Below, in pieces: positions 53,179-62,877 of a DNA stretch of 64,000 nt. The stretch is taken from assembly GCA_965221345.1 (NCBI GenBank), contig CBDCSD010000001.1:186001-250000 (forward strand), written 5' to 3'. Below the pieces are notes generated by a model. It was not told the origin of the DNA and ran no database searches. It saw nothing but the letters and a program-made list of their open reading frames with translations. Numbering within the stretch: the stretch's first letter is position 1; each line of letters begins with the position of its first letter. Source of the stretch: Bin5 sp965221345 (GTDB lineage: Bacteria > Chloroflexota > Anaerolineae > Caldilineales > Caldilineaceae). The position numbers and the translations under genes were made by a program.

Positions 53179-55512
53179 ATGCGAATGCGAACCAAAGTAT
53201 CAATTGTCACTATGGTTGGGGTGGGCGCGCTGCTGCTTTGTGCCCTGGCCGCTATCATCGCGTTCCGCGCGCAAGTCGCCAATGCCTCCATCAATCCGCC
53301 GCACCCGGACTCGCACGGTTCGTATGTGGAGGTCTCTCTGGTGAACACAACCGTGGCGCCGGGAGAATACTTAAGTTTCGGCGCTCTCTTCCACGGTCTG
53401 CCCTGTACGGACCGCGACGAGGAGAGTCAGAATCTATGCAACTACGAAAACAAATTCGAAGCCAACATCAAATACAAGTACCAGGTGCTAGATTCAAACG
53501 ACGCGCCCTCAAGCAATTGCACCCCTTCGGGTCTTGTCGAGAAAGACATTGAGGGTAATGTCAAGAAAGACAGTAATGGTAATGATGTACCGCGAGAGCG
53601 GATGCTCAGTGGAATCTACAGTCACTGGAAGACGTACGGTCCTGCTTCTCATCGTATCCCCCCAGCTTGCGAGCCTAGCTCTAGCTCCTACAAAATCAAA
53701 CTCACGGTAACATATACCAAACCCGGCGAAAACGAGACTACGCTTACAGACTCTGAAAGTTTCCATGTCTCCGCGTCACCACTGATGTCAACGCCAACGC
53801 CAACACGCGGCGGCAACCAGGGTGGCGGCAACCCGACCGCGACCCCAACGGCGACCGCCACAGCCACGCCGACGGCCACCACAACGCCGACAGCAACGCC
53901 TACAGACGGCGGCAACAACCAGGGCGGCAACAACCAGGGCGGCGGCAACCAGGGCGGCGGCAACCAGGGCGGCGGCAACCAGGGCGGCGGCAATCAGGGC
54001 GGCGGCAATCAGGGCGGCGGCAATCAGGGCGGCGGCAATCCGACCGCCACGCCAACGGCCACCGCCACCGCCACGCCGACGGCCACCACAACGCCAACCG
54101 CGACACCGACAGCAACGAGTGAGTTGCAGCAGTGGCAACAGCAAATACCAACGGTGCCCACAGCCACGCCTACAGCCACGCCGACAGCTACGCCTACAGC
54201 AACGGCAACACAAGGCAGCGGCAACCAAGGTGGCGGCAACAACCAGGGCAACAACCAAGGCGGCAACAACGGTGGCAAAAACCAAGGCAACAACCAGGGT
54301 GGCGGCGTCAAGTCATTTATCAGCAACCCGTCACCACCACCGGGATCGTCGCCACAGCAGTCACAGACGCCCATCGCCATCACCGTGCCGGAGCTACTGA
54401 ACGTGCGCACCGGTCCAGGCCTGACCTACGACATAGTCACGACCGTGCCGGCCGGGACGCAGGCCACCATCGTCGGCATCGCCCCGGACAATGAATGGTA
54501 TCAGGTGGAGATCGACGGCATTGAAGGCCAAGTCTGGATCTACCAGGGCCTGACAACGCTTCAAGGTTCGCTGGCGGGCGTCAAACAGTATACGGCGCTG
54601 GAGATAGCGCAACTGTCAGGAACGCCGGGATCGGACGGCTCCGTGCCGCTGGCGATCACCGTGCCGATCACCATGAACGTGCGCACAGGTCCCGGCCTGG
54701 ACTACGACGTGGTCCGCGTTGTACCCGCGGGCACGCAGGGACGCATCTTCGGCATCGACCCGGACAACGACTGGTTCCAGATCGAGTTGGAAGGGCTGGA
54801 CACGCTGGTCTGGGTCTACCAGGACCTGACCACCGTCATCGGCTCGCTGGCCGGAGTAAAATGGGTAACCGACGCCGAGTTAGCGCTGCTGCCGGCCGCG
54901 ATCACGCAACCGGCGCTCCTGAATGCCCGCGCCGGACCAGGCCTGACCTATGACATACTCACGACCGTGCCGCAGGGGACGTGGGCGAAGATCACGGGCA
55001 TCGACACGCTGGGAGAGTGGTACCGTGTAGAGTTGGACGACCTGGACCAACCGGCCTGGATATTCCGCGACTACACCAAGGTAGCCGGCGGCTCGCTGTC
55101 GGGGCTGATACAGATCGCAGTGGGCGGTACCCCGTCGCCAACGGTTGGGCAACTGACCAGTTCGATCACGGTCGAACTGTCGTTGCCGCAGGTCGGCGGG
55201 GTTGATCTGGATGTCAGCTGGCTGGATGCCAGCGCCTGCGCGCAGCTGTACAATCTCTATCACCGCTCCAGCACCGATTCGACCACCTACATTTCACTGG
55301 AGCAGGCGGCAACGACCTCGACCGTGAACTCCAAGAGTCTGAGTTTCAGCACCCTGAGCGGGAGCAGCTTCATCTCGGCCTGGTGCGGGACGAACGGCGG
55401 CGGCCGCGAGGTTGCCGAAGTCGAGATCGATCCCGTTGTGGCCGGCACCTACAGTTCGACGACGACCAGCGGCGGGCTCGCCGCCGTGCCGCCGGGCACC
55501 GACGACAACTGA
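53179..55512 (+). CDS. Secreted SH3b-domain protein (tandem copy A)
   Basis: 777 aa. Signal peptide (KVSIVTMVGVGALLLCALAA to QVANA). An N-terminal domain of about 170 aa with Cys residues (GLPCTDRDEESQNLC) is followed by long Thr-Pro-Ala and Gly-Gly-Asn-Gln linkers (residues 200-380). Three bacterial SH3 domains come next (near residues 398, 491 and 573), each with a LNVRTGPGLTYDIVTTVPAG-type start. An Ig/fibronectin-like end with SVTVELSLPQVGG follows. SH3b domains usually bind cell-wall or polysaccharide ligands. It is 71% or more alike by eye to the 56663 protein. Confidence 0.85.
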   Translation: MRMRTKVSIVTMVGVGALLLCALAAIIAFRAQVANASINPPHPDSHGSYVEVSLVNTTVAPGEYLSFGALFHGLPCTDRDEESQNLCNYENKFEANIKYKYQVLDSNDAPSSNCTPSGLVEKDIEGNVKKDSNGNDVPRERMLSGIYSHWKTYGPASHRIPPACEPSSSSYKIKLTVTYTKPGENETTLTDSESFHVSASPLMSTPTPTRGGNQGGGNPTATPTATATATPTATTTPTATPTDGGNNQGGNNQGGGNQGGGNQGGGNQGGGNQGGGNQGGGNQGGGNPTATPTATATATPTATTTPTATPTATSELQQWQQQIPTVPTATPTATPTATPTATATQGSGNQGGGNNQGNNQGGNNGGKNQGNNQGGGVKSFISNPSPPPGSSPQQSQTPIAITVPELLNVRTGPGLTYDIVTTVPAGTQATIVGIAPDNEWYQVEIDGIEGQVWIYQGLTTLQGSLAGVKQYTALEIAQLSGTPGSDGSVPLAITVPITMNVRTGPGLDYDVVRVVPAGTQGRIFGIDPDNDWFQIELEGLDTLVWVYQDLTTVIGSLAGVKWVTDAELALLPAAITQPALLNARAGPGLTYDILTTVPQGTWAKITGIDTLGEWYRVELDDLDQPAWIFRDYTKVAGGSLSGLIQIAVGGTPSPTVGQLTSSITVELSLPQVGGVDLDVSWLDASACAQLYNLYHRSSTDSTTYISLEQAATTSTVNSKSLSFSTLSGSSFISAWCGTNGGGREVAEVEIDPVVAGTYSSTTTSGGLAAVPPGTDDN

Positions 55513-55586
55513 ACGACAGTTCGCGCTGAGCGAGCGTTCCCAACTGAACAGCCATCTGCTATCGCAATGATGCGATGCAAACCAAG

Positions 55587-55623
55587 AGGCCCTCGATGTC
55601 AGCGGTGACAACGGGGGCTTTTT
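55587..55623 (+). terminator. Hairpin after SH3b gene copy A
   Basis: AGGCCCTCG pairs with CGGGGGCTT across a 16-nt loop and is followed by TTTT. A second small dyad ATCGCA/TGCGAT lies just upstream at 55561-55576. The equivalent hairpin follows copy B. Confidence 0.6.
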
Positions 55624-56662
55624 GTATTGGTTGACTACGCCCCTTTCGCAAAAAGGCGCGGCGCTGGAGGATGATGTTCGGGCTGACAAAGGGCCCTGCC
55701 GCGCACCCCCATATCGCCCAGGAAGAGCGCTGCCCGCCGCACGTAGCGGCGCTTGCGATGGTCCCAAGCAGCTCCACCAGACATGACCGACCAACCGTAT
55801 TGGCGCCCCTCACATCCCCTCACATCCCCTCATATTTCTCGTAAGCCTGAACTGTCAAAACGCTGACGAAAGCGCAGTCAATTTTGATCTACGATCCGTA
55901 TGCGATCTGCCAATGAAATAGACGGACCACTGCTCTTGCGCGGACGTTGACGCGCCGGCTTCCATACCGCATGGCTACGCCTTTCCGACGATTCTCCAGT
56001 CCGCTACACTGGAAACAGGCTCCGAACCGGCCCAAATCGGCGCTCTGATCCGGCCGCGCGCCCGCCAGATATTGGCACCTGAAGACCGGATCCGAAGTTT
56101 GACAGTGATGATGTACCGTTCTACGATTCTCATACCTTCACCCGCGTGGAGCAACATGGACTCATTCATTTTATTTTTTATCGGTTCGAAAATACAGGAA
56201 GGCGGCCAAAGCAGGATGACTGCATGGAGCGCCGGCAGCGTAACAGTTGACGCGCCGACATTGACAGCCATCGCTCCGCAACGGTCGCCGGCAGAAGCAC
56301 CCTCGCGAGTGCAGATGAGGTGGATGCACGGCCCCGATCCACATCCTCTCTAACGCGTCGAGCGTTCTACCGGTTTCATTCTTATTACCGGAATGCGCCA
56401 TACGCGTTGTGTTATTCGAGCGGCTTATCTTCCCGCTCCCCTAATCATCTGACAACCGCATAACTGACTGGCATGTGCACTTGATTCGCAGCGCGAGTCT
56501 TTGTCTGTCTGCCGCCATTTCTCCGCATGCCCTGGAGCCAACGGCAACAGCACTCGAACCGTCTCCGCTATCGGCGAACGCTCCATCAGCAGGATCAAAT
56601 GGAATCGTTCATTACTTATGCGCTTTGCAGGAAAGCTCGCCGATAGGAAAGAGGGAAAGACA
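55624..56662. repeat. Conserved upstream region, duplicate B
   Basis: Counterpart of 52184-53178. Longest conserved stretch runs from about 55800 to 56100 and again from 56130 to the gene start. Differences are point changes and short indels such as an extra CATCCCCTCA unit near 55815. Confidence 0.75.
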
Positions 56663-58930
56663 ATGCAAATGCGAACCAAACTGGCGATCGTCACCGTGAT
56701 CGGGGCCGGCGCACTGTTGATTGCTGCCCTGGCCGTTTTCATCGCGTCCCGGCCGCAGATCGCCTACGCCCAGAATTCTCAACCGACGGTGCAAATTGAT
56801 CTGAATAACGTCTTTGGGAATGCGACAAAGGGTCAGCCCTTGGCGCAATACACCTTCAAGAATTTCCAAAGTATTACGTGCGATGTGAACGATGGGAACC
56901 AGCACTCTACATCGTTCGATGACCCCTGTTACCATCGCACCGAGATATATCATCGGGGCACCAATAATCGCGCTGGTGAATGTGAACAGGGGTTGAGCGG
57001 GAATCGCAGCTTTTCGAAAGGTGACGGAATTGAGAAAGTAATCGATTACATTTACTTCATACTTCCCAGGAGTTGTCCGGAAGGGCAACAATATAGGCTG
57101 AAGGTCATCCTAATGGGTTCCAACAAGGTGGAAGTGGCCTCCGCGATCGCTTACTTTGGAGTCGGCGTGGCGGCAGCACCGGCACCCATACTTACAGCTA
57201 CTCCGACCCGTACTCCGACGGCCACGCCGCGGCCAACGCGAAGACCACAACCGCCACCACCGACGGCCACACCGACCGCCACCGCCACGCCGACGGCCAC
57301 CACAACGCCGACCGCGACACCGACAGCAACGCCTACAGATGGCGGCGGCAACCAAGGCAACAACCAGGACGGCAACAACCAGGACGGCAACAACCAGGAC
57401 GGCAACAACCAGGACGGCAACAACCCGATACCGCCCGACGCGACCGCGACCCCAACAGCGACACCCACCGCGACGCCGACGGCCACCGCAACGAGTGAGT
57501 CGCAGCAGCGGCAACAACAAATACCAACGGTGCCCACAGCCACAGCCACGCCCACGCCCACGGCCACGCCCACGGCCACGGCCACGCCTACAGATGGCGG
57601 CAACCAGGGCAAAAACCAGGGCGGCAACAACCAGGGTGGCGGCAACCAGGGTGGCGGCAACAACCAGGGCGGCGGCGGCAACCAGGGACGCAGCAACAAC
57701 CAGGGCGGCAACGTCCAGTCATTCGTCAACGCCCCGACCCCGTCACCACCACCGGCATCGTCGCCACAGCAGTCACAGACGCCCATCGCCATCACCGTGC
57801 CCGAAATAATGAACGTGCGCACCGGTCCGGGCCTGACCTACGACATCGTCACGACCGTGCCGGCCGGGACGCAGGCCACCATCGTCGGCATCGACCCGGA
57901 CAATGAATGGTACCAGGTGGAGATCGACGGCATTGAAGGGCAGGTCTGGATCTACCAGGGTCTGACAACGCTCGTCGGTTCGCTGACGGGCGTCAAACAG
58001 TATACCGCGTTGGAGATAGCGCAGCTGACGGGGACACCGGCAGCGGACGGCTCCGTGCCGCTGGCGATCACCGTGCCGATAACCATGAACGTGCGCACAG
58101 GTCCCGGCCTGACCTACGACGTGGTGCGGATTGTGCCCGCAGGCACGCAGGGCCGCATCTTCGGCATCGACCCGGATGACGACTGGTTCCAGATCGAGTT
58201 GGAAGGGCTGGACACGCTGGTCTGGGTCTACCAGGACCTGACCACCGTCATCGGCTCGCTGGCCGGAGTAAAATGGGTAACCGACGCCGAGTTAGCGCTG
58301 CTGCCGGCCGCGATCACGCAACCGGCGCTCTTGAATGCCCGCGCCGGACCGGGCCTGACCTACGACATACTCACGACCGTGCCGCAGGGGACGTGGGCGA
58401 AGATCACGGGCATCGACACGCTGGGAGAGTGGTACCGTGTAGAGTTGGACGACCTGGACCAACCGGCCTGGATATTCCGCGACTACACCAAGGTAGCCGG
58501 CGGCTCGCTGACGGGGCTGATACAGATCGCAGCAGGGGGTACGCCGTCGCCAACCGTTGGGCAACTGACCAGTTCGATCACGGTCGAACTGTCGTTGCCG
58601 CAGGCCGGCGGGGTCGATCTGGATGTCAGCTGGCTGGACGCCAGCGCCTGCGCGCAGCTGTACAGTCTCTATCACCGTTCCAGCACCGACTCGACTACCT
58701 ACATTTCGCTGGAGCAGGCGGCGACGGCCTCGACCATAAACTCCAAGAGTCTGAGTTTCAGCACCCTCAGCGGCACCAGCTTCATCTCGGCCTGGTGCGG
58801 GACGATGGCAGCCGGCCGTGAGATAGCCGAAGTCGAAATCGATCCCGTAGTGGCCGGCACCTACAGTTCGACGACGACCAGCGGCGGACTCGCCGCGGTG
58901 CCGCCGGGCACCGACGACAGCTCGCGCTGA
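56663..58930 (+). CDS. Secreted SH3b-domain protein (tandem copy B)
   Basis: 755 aa from the ATG at 56663, matching the start of copy A. Same plan: signal peptide, N-terminal domain (more diverged than the rest, with GQPLAQYTFKNFQSITCDV), Thr-Pro and Gly-Asn-Gln/Asp linkers, three SH3b domains at about 57785, 58065 and 58310, and the conserved C-terminal domain (SVTVEL-type, DVSWLDASACAQLYSLYHRS). The SH3b-to-end portion is nearly the same as in copy A, while N-terminal domain and linkers differ, which suggests recent conversion of the 3' half or fast change of the 5' half. Confidence 0.85.
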   Translation: MQMRTKLAIVTVIGAGALLIAALAVFIASRPQIAYAQNSQPTVQIDLNNVFGNATKGQPLAQYTFKNFQSITCDVNDGNQHSTSFDDPCYHRTEIYHRGTNNRAGECEQGLSGNRSFSKGDGIEKVIDYIYFILPRSCPEGQQYRLKVILMGSNKVEVASAIAYFGVGVAAAPAPILTATPTRTPTATPRPTRRPQPPPPTATPTATATPTATTTPTATPTATPTDGGGNQGNNQDGNNQDGNNQDGNNQDGNNPIPPDATATPTATPTATPTATATSESQQRQQQIPTVPTATATPTPTATPTATATPTDGGNQGKNQGGNNQGGGNQGGGNNQGGGGNQGRSNNQGGNVQSFVNAPTPSPPPASSPQQSQTPIAITVPEIMNVRTGPGLTYDIVTTVPAGTQATIVGIDPDNEWYQVEIDGIEGQVWIYQGLTTLVGSLTGVKQYTALEIAQLTGTPAADGSVPLAITVPITMNVRTGPGLTYDVVRIVPAGTQGRIFGIDPDDDWFQIELEGLDTLVWVYQDLTTVIGSLAGVKWVTDAELALLPAAITQPALLNARAGPGLTYDILTTVPQGTWAKITGIDTLGEWYRVELDDLDQPAWIFRDYTKVAGGSLTGLIQIAAGGTPSPTVGQLTSSITVELSLPQAGGVDLDVSWLDASACAQLYSLYHRSSTDSTTYISLEQAATASTINSKSLSFSTLSGTSFISAWCGTMAAGREIAEVEIDPVVAGTYSSTTTSGGLAAVPPGTDDSSR

Positions 58931-59449
58931 GCGAGCGTTCCAAACTGAACTGCCACCTGCTATCGCAATGATGCGATACATACCAAGAGGCCCCCGTGAT
59001 CAACGACGACAGCGGGGGCTTCTTGCATTGGATGAAACATGGTTGTCGGCAGAGACAAGGATTCCGCCTCGCACATGAGCGTTCCTCGGTCCCCGTTGTC
59101 TGGGACTGCACGCAACCTGGCTTTACTCCATACTGACATCTGTCCTCACGGATCAGCGCAACCAAAAGGAAACCGATTCGGGCACTTTGGACCAAGTTTA
59201 TCAAAAAAGGAAACTTCCCTTACTTTTCTTTCGTCGATCCATAAAGGAAACTATATTAAGGTGGAATGGTTAGGCTGGAAACGGCTGCGCAGTTCGAGTT
59301 CTTGGATCGATTCGTCGCAGGATGATCAAACTGCTACGAAAATGCCAACTCCACCAAACTCTGCAAGCGAAGTTTCGTGATTTGTGGCCCTCTCGGTATT
59401 GGCTATGGCAGCTGAACCCGCCGTGAGCAGCGTAGTAAAGTGGAGTCAA
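58931..59449. other. Intergenic region after the SH3b tandem pair
   Basis: 519 bp; no convincing gene. It starts with the terminator at 58988 and continues with AT-richer sequence that should hold the promoter of the 59450 gene. Confidence 0.45.
58988..59024 (+). terminator. Hairpin after SH3b gene copy B
   Basis: AGGCCCCCG pairs with CGGGGGCTT around a 16-nt loop, followed by CTT. Homologous to 55587-55623 and to the arm at 52151. Confidence 0.65.
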
Positions 59450-62400
59450 ATGCGTCACAGAAAAACCATTTCCATTCTGCTCGTACTACTGTTCTGCCAC
59501 CTGACTTTAGCATTCTTGTTTCGCGCGCAGATAACCCACGCCCAATCACCCTCCCCGCACATAGATTCTGATCTGATAGACTACGCTGTGCTGCCGGGCG
59601 ACTACTTGGAAGCCGGCTTCCTCCTCAAAGATTTTCCCTGCAATGATCAAAACAATGACAATGACTGTGACTATCGTGACAAATTCACCTCTGTAACATA
59701 TCGATTCGACGTGCTGGCCCGCGGTTCCGGTGGCACCGACGTAGACAGCTGCGAAGGGCAGGGGTGGAATAGAGTCCGCACATTTGATCCACCAGCTTAC
59801 GATTCGTGGAGAACGGTCGGCCCCATCCCTCTTCGCATAAGCAGGGACTGTCAACCCGGCCCCTACACGCTCCTTCTTACCGTTACCTACACCGATCCCG
59901 GCACAAGCCAGTCCCATACCCTCACCGACACTGTCGACTTCGTTGTCGGCGACCCACCTCCGCCCAATCCGACCCCGACCCCGGGCAATGGTGGTAATGG
60001 CGGCAACAACGGTGGTAACGGCGGCAACGGTGGCAACGGTGGGACCAACGGTGGCAACGGTGGGACCAACGGTGGCAACGGTGGGACCAACGGTGGCAAC
60101 GGTGGGACCAACGGTGGCAACGGTGGGACCAACGGTGGCAATGGCGGGACCAACGGTGGCAATGGCGGGACCAACGGCGGCAATGGCGGGACCAACGGTG
60201 GCAATGGCGGGACCAACGGCGGCAACGGCGGCAATGGTGGCAATGGCGGGACCAACGGTGGCAATGGCGGGACCAACGGTGGCAATGGCGGGACCAACGG
60301 TGGCAACGGTGGGACCAACGGTGGCAATGGCGGGACCAATGGTGGCAATGGCGGGACCAACGGCGGCAATGGCGGGACCAATGGTGGCAATGGCGGGACC
60401 AATGGTGGCAATGGCGGGACCAATGGTGGCAATGGCGGGACCAACGGTGGCAATGGCGGGACCAACGGTGGCAATGGCGGGACCAACGGTGGCAACGGTG
60501 GGACCAACGGTGGCAATGGCGGGACCAACGGCGGCAATGGCGGGACCAACGGCGGCAATGGCGGGACCAATGGTGGCAACGGCGGGACCAATGGTGGCAA
60601 CGGCGGGACCAACGGCGGCAATGGCGGGACCAACGGCGGCAATGGCGGGACCAATGGTGGCAACGGCGGGACCAATGGTGGCAACGGCGGGACCAATGGT
60701 GGCAATGGCGGGACCAACGGCGGCAATGGCGGGACCAACGGTGGCAATGGCGGGACCAACGGTGGCAATGGCGGGACCAACGGCGGCAATGGTGGCAACG
60801 GACAGGGTTCCGGCAACGGACAGGTGTCCCGAGACACGCAAACCCCTGAGAATGAGCAGAGTCCAAAGTCCCCGCTGCCCACCCAAACTCCGCCACCACC
60901 TCAGGAGCCAGTCGCGGTTACCCAGCCTCAATATACAAATGTCCGCCTGGGCCCAGGCACCGAGTACAAATTGGCCAGAACTGTGCCGCACGGCACACGC
61001 GCCCAGATCATCTGCATCGGCCCCTGGCATGACTGGTACGAGGTGAAAATCGACGGCGTGCCCGGAACCGTCTGGGTTCGACAGGACCTGACAGTTCTTG
61101 TCGGCTCGCTCGAAGGCGTCTGCCGCTACCGCGCCGGGGCTTTCCTCGTCCAGGCTTTCACACTGCCCATTATCTCCCATCTGCGAACGGGCCCAGGCAC
61201 CAACTACGACGTGATCACCACCGTCCCACAGGGAACGTGTGTCAAAATAATCGGTCTCGGCCCACAGGATAACTGGTTCCTGATCGAGTTGCCCGGTCTC
61301 GAAGAGCCGGCCTGGATCTCCCAGAACCTGGTTGAAGTGACCGGCTCGGTGCGGCGTCTCAGACAACTTACGACAGAAGAGATTGCGCTCCTGCCCCGAC
61401 CGGGACCGGACAGCGGCGTCAGGCCCTATCTGATCACCCTGCCCGAAATCATCAACGTGCGCCTCGGACCGGGCCTGGAATATGACGTCATCACCACCGT
61501 CCCCCAGGGCACGCGGGCCGCCATCTATGGCATGGGCCCGGATAAAGAGTGGTTCCAGGTCGAGCTGGAGGGCTTGGACACACTGGCCTGGGTCTACCGC
61601 GATCTGACGCGCGTGGTCGGTTCGCTAGTGAATGTCAGGCGGATTACGGCGCGGGAGATTGCCGCGCTGCCCGCAATGATCACCCAGCCCCGCAGCCTGC
61701 ATGCCCGCTTGGGGCCGGGCGTAGAGTACCAGGCCGTCACCATCCTGCCGAACGGAACGTGGGCCAGAATCGTCGGCATCGACCCGCACGATAAATGGTT
61801 CCAAATCAAGGTCGTCGGGTTGAAAGCGCCCCTCTGGGTTGCCCGCAGCCGGACCAAGGTGGCCGGCGGTCTGCTGGGGAGGTTCCCACCGAATGGGACG
61901 GGCGAGAATCCAATGCAGCCAGGACCGGAGAGCGATAGGCCGCTGGCGATCGCGCAGTCGGAAAGCATGAAAGTGCGCACCGGGCCGGGCCTGGACTACA
62001 AGGTGATCACGACTGTTCCGCAGGGAATCTCGGGCAAAATCTACGGCATGGATCCGACCAAAAACTGGTTCCAGGTCGAGATAGAAGGGTTGGACACGCT
62101 GGCCTGGGTGATTCGGGATATGACCTGGGTCGACGGCTTGCTGGTGAGCGTCAGACGGATTACGGCCCGGGAGATCGCGACTTTGCCGGCGCTGATCACC
62201 CAGCCGCGCATCCTCCGCGCGCGGTCGGGGCCGGGCCCGCAGTACGAAGTAGTCGCTAGACTGCCAAAAGGGACGTGGGCCACAATCACCGGCATCGGCC
62301 CCCACGCTGAATGGTTCCAGATCGAGGTCGTCGGCATGGACGCGCCGGTCTGGATCGCCCGGCGCCTGACGAAGATCGCCGCCGGCTCGCTGGCAGAGAT

Positions 62401-62461
62401 CCCCCGGACTGTGCCGGGCCCTAGCCCATCCGCATCCCCGCCAGAGACCAACCGCCAGTAA
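59450..62461 (+). CDS. Large secreted protein with Gly-Asn-Thr minisatellite and six SH3b domains
   Basis: 1003 aa from the ATG at 59450 (GTGGAG upstream); longer starts add non-signal sequence. Signal peptide ISILLVLLFCHLTLAFLF to ITHA. The N-terminal domain of about 150 aa (CNDQNNDNDCDYRDKF, GPYTLLLTVTYTDPG) is related to the one in the 62878 gene. Residues 180-450 are Gly/Asn/Thr repeats. Six SH3b domains follow from 60905 to 62400, each ending with a W(I/V)xRxLT-type strand. Probably an extracellular or wall-bound structural or adhesive protein. Confidence 0.85.
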   Translation: MRHRKTISILLVLLFCHLTLAFLFRAQITHAQSPSPHIDSDLIDYAVLPGDYLEAGFLLKDFPCNDQNNDNDCDYRDKFTSVTYRFDVLARGSGGTDVDSCEGQGWNRVRTFDPPAYDSWRTVGPIPLRISRDCQPGPYTLLLTVTYTDPGTSQSHTLTDTVDFVVGDPPPPNPTPTPGNGGNGGNNGGNGGNGGNGGTNGGNGGTNGGNGGTNGGNGGTNGGNGGTNGGNGGTNGGNGGTNGGNGGTNGGNGGTNGGNGGNGGNGGTNGGNGGTNGGNGGTNGGNGGTNGGNGGTNGGNGGTNGGNGGTNGGNGGTNGGNGGTNGGNGGTNGGNGGTNGGNGGTNGGNGGTNGGNGGTNGGNGGTNGGNGGTNGGNGGTNGGNGGTNGGNGGTNGGNGGTNGGNGGTNGGNGGTNGGNGGTNGGNGGTNGGNGGTNGGNGGTNGGNGGNGQGSGNGQVSRDTQTPENEQSPKSPLPTQTPPPPQEPVAVTQPQYTNVRLGPGTEYKLARTVPHGTRAQIICIGPWHDWYEVKIDGVPGTVWVRQDLTVLVGSLEGVCRYRAGAFLVQAFTLPIISHLRTGPGTNYDVITTVPQGTCVKIIGLGPQDNWFLIELPGLEEPAWISQNLVEVTGSVRRLRQLTTEEIALLPRPGPDSGVRPYLITLPEIINVRLGPGLEYDVITTVPQGTRAAIYGMGPDKEWFQVELEGLDTLAWVYRDLTRVVGSLVNVRRITAREIAALPAMITQPRSLHARLGPGVEYQAVTILPNGTWARIVGIDPHDKWFQIKVVGLKAPLWVARSRTKVAGGLLGRFPPNGTGENPMQPGPESDRPLAIAQSESMKVRTGPGLDYKVITTVPQGISGKIYGMDPTKNWFQVEIEGLDTLAWVIRDMTWVDGLLVSVRRITAREIATLPALITQPRILRARSGPGPQYEVVARLPKGTWATITGIGPHAEWFQIEVVGMDAPVWIARRLTKIAAGSLAEIPRTVPGPSPSASPPETNRQ
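59988..60810 (+). repeat. Coding minisatellite, 35 units of 21 bp
   Basis: The unit encodes GGTNGGN in frame. Thirty-five copies of the GGGACC landmark were counted from 60041. Neighbouring units differ mainly at third codon positions (GGT/GGC, AAT/AAC). One interruption near 60222-60240 lacks Thr. Confidence 0.95.
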
Positions 62462-62877
62462 GCGCGTTCCAGCGCCGCTGACACGGCACCAGGCGTGCCA
62501 CTCGCCCCCTCAGCCATCTCCAATTTCTAACTGAGCCAGTCCCCCCACAAAGCCCCGCTTGCGCTAGCGGGGCTTTTCTACTGTCTGAATCGCACCCTGC
62601 GCGACTCGGGCGCGCCGCTGGATTGTGGCATTCGGCATGGTAGGGAACTGCGCCTCCCTGTCCAATTCAGCGCGCGATTTTCCGGGCGATTCTGCCCAAA
62701 AAGAGTGTGCCAACAGGAGCAAAAATCCACTCCAACGAAAGATCGTAAATAACGGAACATTCCGGCCGAACTGCTCGTCCGATCGGCAGATGGAAGTTCG
62801 ATTTTGGAAGGAAGGAAAGCTCGGAACGGCAAGGTTGAACCGACACGGACAGGCACGCTTGTAGAAGCGAAAAAGAG
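62462..62877. promoter_or_regulatory. Intergenic region with terminator and leader of the 62878 gene
   Basis: 416 bp with no gene. The terminator at 62549 ends the previous gene. The remainder precedes the last gene and is assumed to hold its promoter. Confidence 0.5.
62549..62577 (+). terminator. Rho-independent terminator after the 59450 gene
   Basis: Stem AAAGCCCCGCT/AGCGGGGCTTT with a 6-nt loop and a short T run, 88 bp after the stop. Confidence 0.85.

Noticed and set aside
59887..61366. Long open frames antisense to and out of frame with the GGTNGGN gene
   Set aside because: The 21-bp unit lacks stops in most frames, so Pro/Leu-, His/Arg- and Ala/Thr-rich frames are by-products.
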